From Saitoella complicata NRRL Y-17804 (taxonomy: Eukaryota; Ascomycota; Saitoellomycetes; Saitoellales; Saitoellaceae), in NCBI RefSeq assembly GCF_001661265.1, contig NW_017567007.1, positions 242,165-306,164 on the forward strand: 64,000 nucleotides of DNA. The letters run 5' to 3'. Below, in pieces: positions 63,971 to 64,000 of this stretch. The notes beneath the pieces were generated by a model. It was not told the origin of the DNA. It did not search any database and saw nothing but the letters and a program-made list of their open reading frames with translations. How positions within the stretch are numbered: the stretch's first letter is position 1; each line of letters starts with the position of its first letter. The translations under genes were made by a program, and so were the position numbers.

Positions 63971-64000
63971 GCGGAGGTCAAGGGAATATAGTCAGATATA

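Overview
The window is a gene-dense stretch of nuclear DNA from a filamentous ascomycete fungus (Pezizomycotina). The evidence is the set of recognisable fungal proteins (an XlnR/Xyr1-type Zn2Cys6 regulator, an Nrc-2/Fpk1-type flippase kinase, a Yvc1-type vacuolar TRP channel, a fused Thi6 thiamine enzyme). Introns are short, mostly 48-75 nt, with GT(A/G)NGT donors and CTAAC/CTGAC branch sites. Many genes have no intron. I cannot name the species or class from sequence alone. I see no rRNA, convincing tRNA, CRISPR array, intact transposon or virus-like element.

Layout. 1-8.4 kb: an MFS drug/polyamine-type transporter running off the left edge, an AGC flippase kinase and a large TBC Rab-GAP, all on the minus strand. 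8.8-13.6 kb: a peroxisome-tagged short-chain dehydrogenase, an unknown coiled-coil/acidic protein and DNA polymerase delta subunit 4. 13.6-19.8 kb: TRP channel, eIF2B alpha, the ribosome-biogenesis factor Esf2, and a 90-residue gene with a strong TATA box and a CRE site. 19.9-24.6 kb: a histidine-phosphatase protein with a PCNA-binding-like tail, an FAD aromatic hydroxylase and a phosducin-like CCT cofactor. 24.7-28.3 kb: mitochondrial serine hydroxymethyltransferase and a MetE-like methyltransferase with extreme codon bias. 28.6-34.2 kb: OTU protease, NAPE-PLD, GPN2 and Ras. 35.3-40.5 kb: XlnR/Xyr1 and a disordered unknown protein. 41.6-48.5 kb: NECAP, cytosolic prolyl-tRNA synthetase, CCT1 and an unknown gene whose reading frame does not close cleanly. 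48.7-64 kb: dihydropyrimidinase, Hikeshi, an arrestin-like protein, Thi6, the Golgi apyrase Ynd1, mitochondrial dihydroorotate dehydrogenase, Pol III subunit Rpc37/RPC5 and the SUMO E1 subunit Uba2.

How the genes relate. This is a core-genome neighbourhood, not a secondary-metabolite or accessory cluster. Many genes sit in head-to-head pairs separated by about 150-340 bp: PLP2/SHMT, eIF2B alpha/ESF2, OTU/NAPE-PLD, ProRS/CCT1, Hikeshi/arrestin, THI6/YND1 and DHODH/RPC5. Shared promoters are therefore likely. Protein synthesis and folding recur (eIF2B alpha, Esf2, ProRS, CCT1, PLP2, Hikeshi, RPC5), and SHMT with the MetE-like enzyme forms a one-carbon/methionine pair. The least explained items are four unknown proteins (9939-11303, 19467-19792, 38968-40542, 47226-48479), the PIP-like tail on the phosphatase, and small repeats upstream of xlnR and at 41.2 kb. 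Nothing here is clearly a new biological system. Exon boundaries were read by eye and are most uncertain for SHMT intron 1, the last intron of the FAD hydroxylase, and the 47-kb gene.
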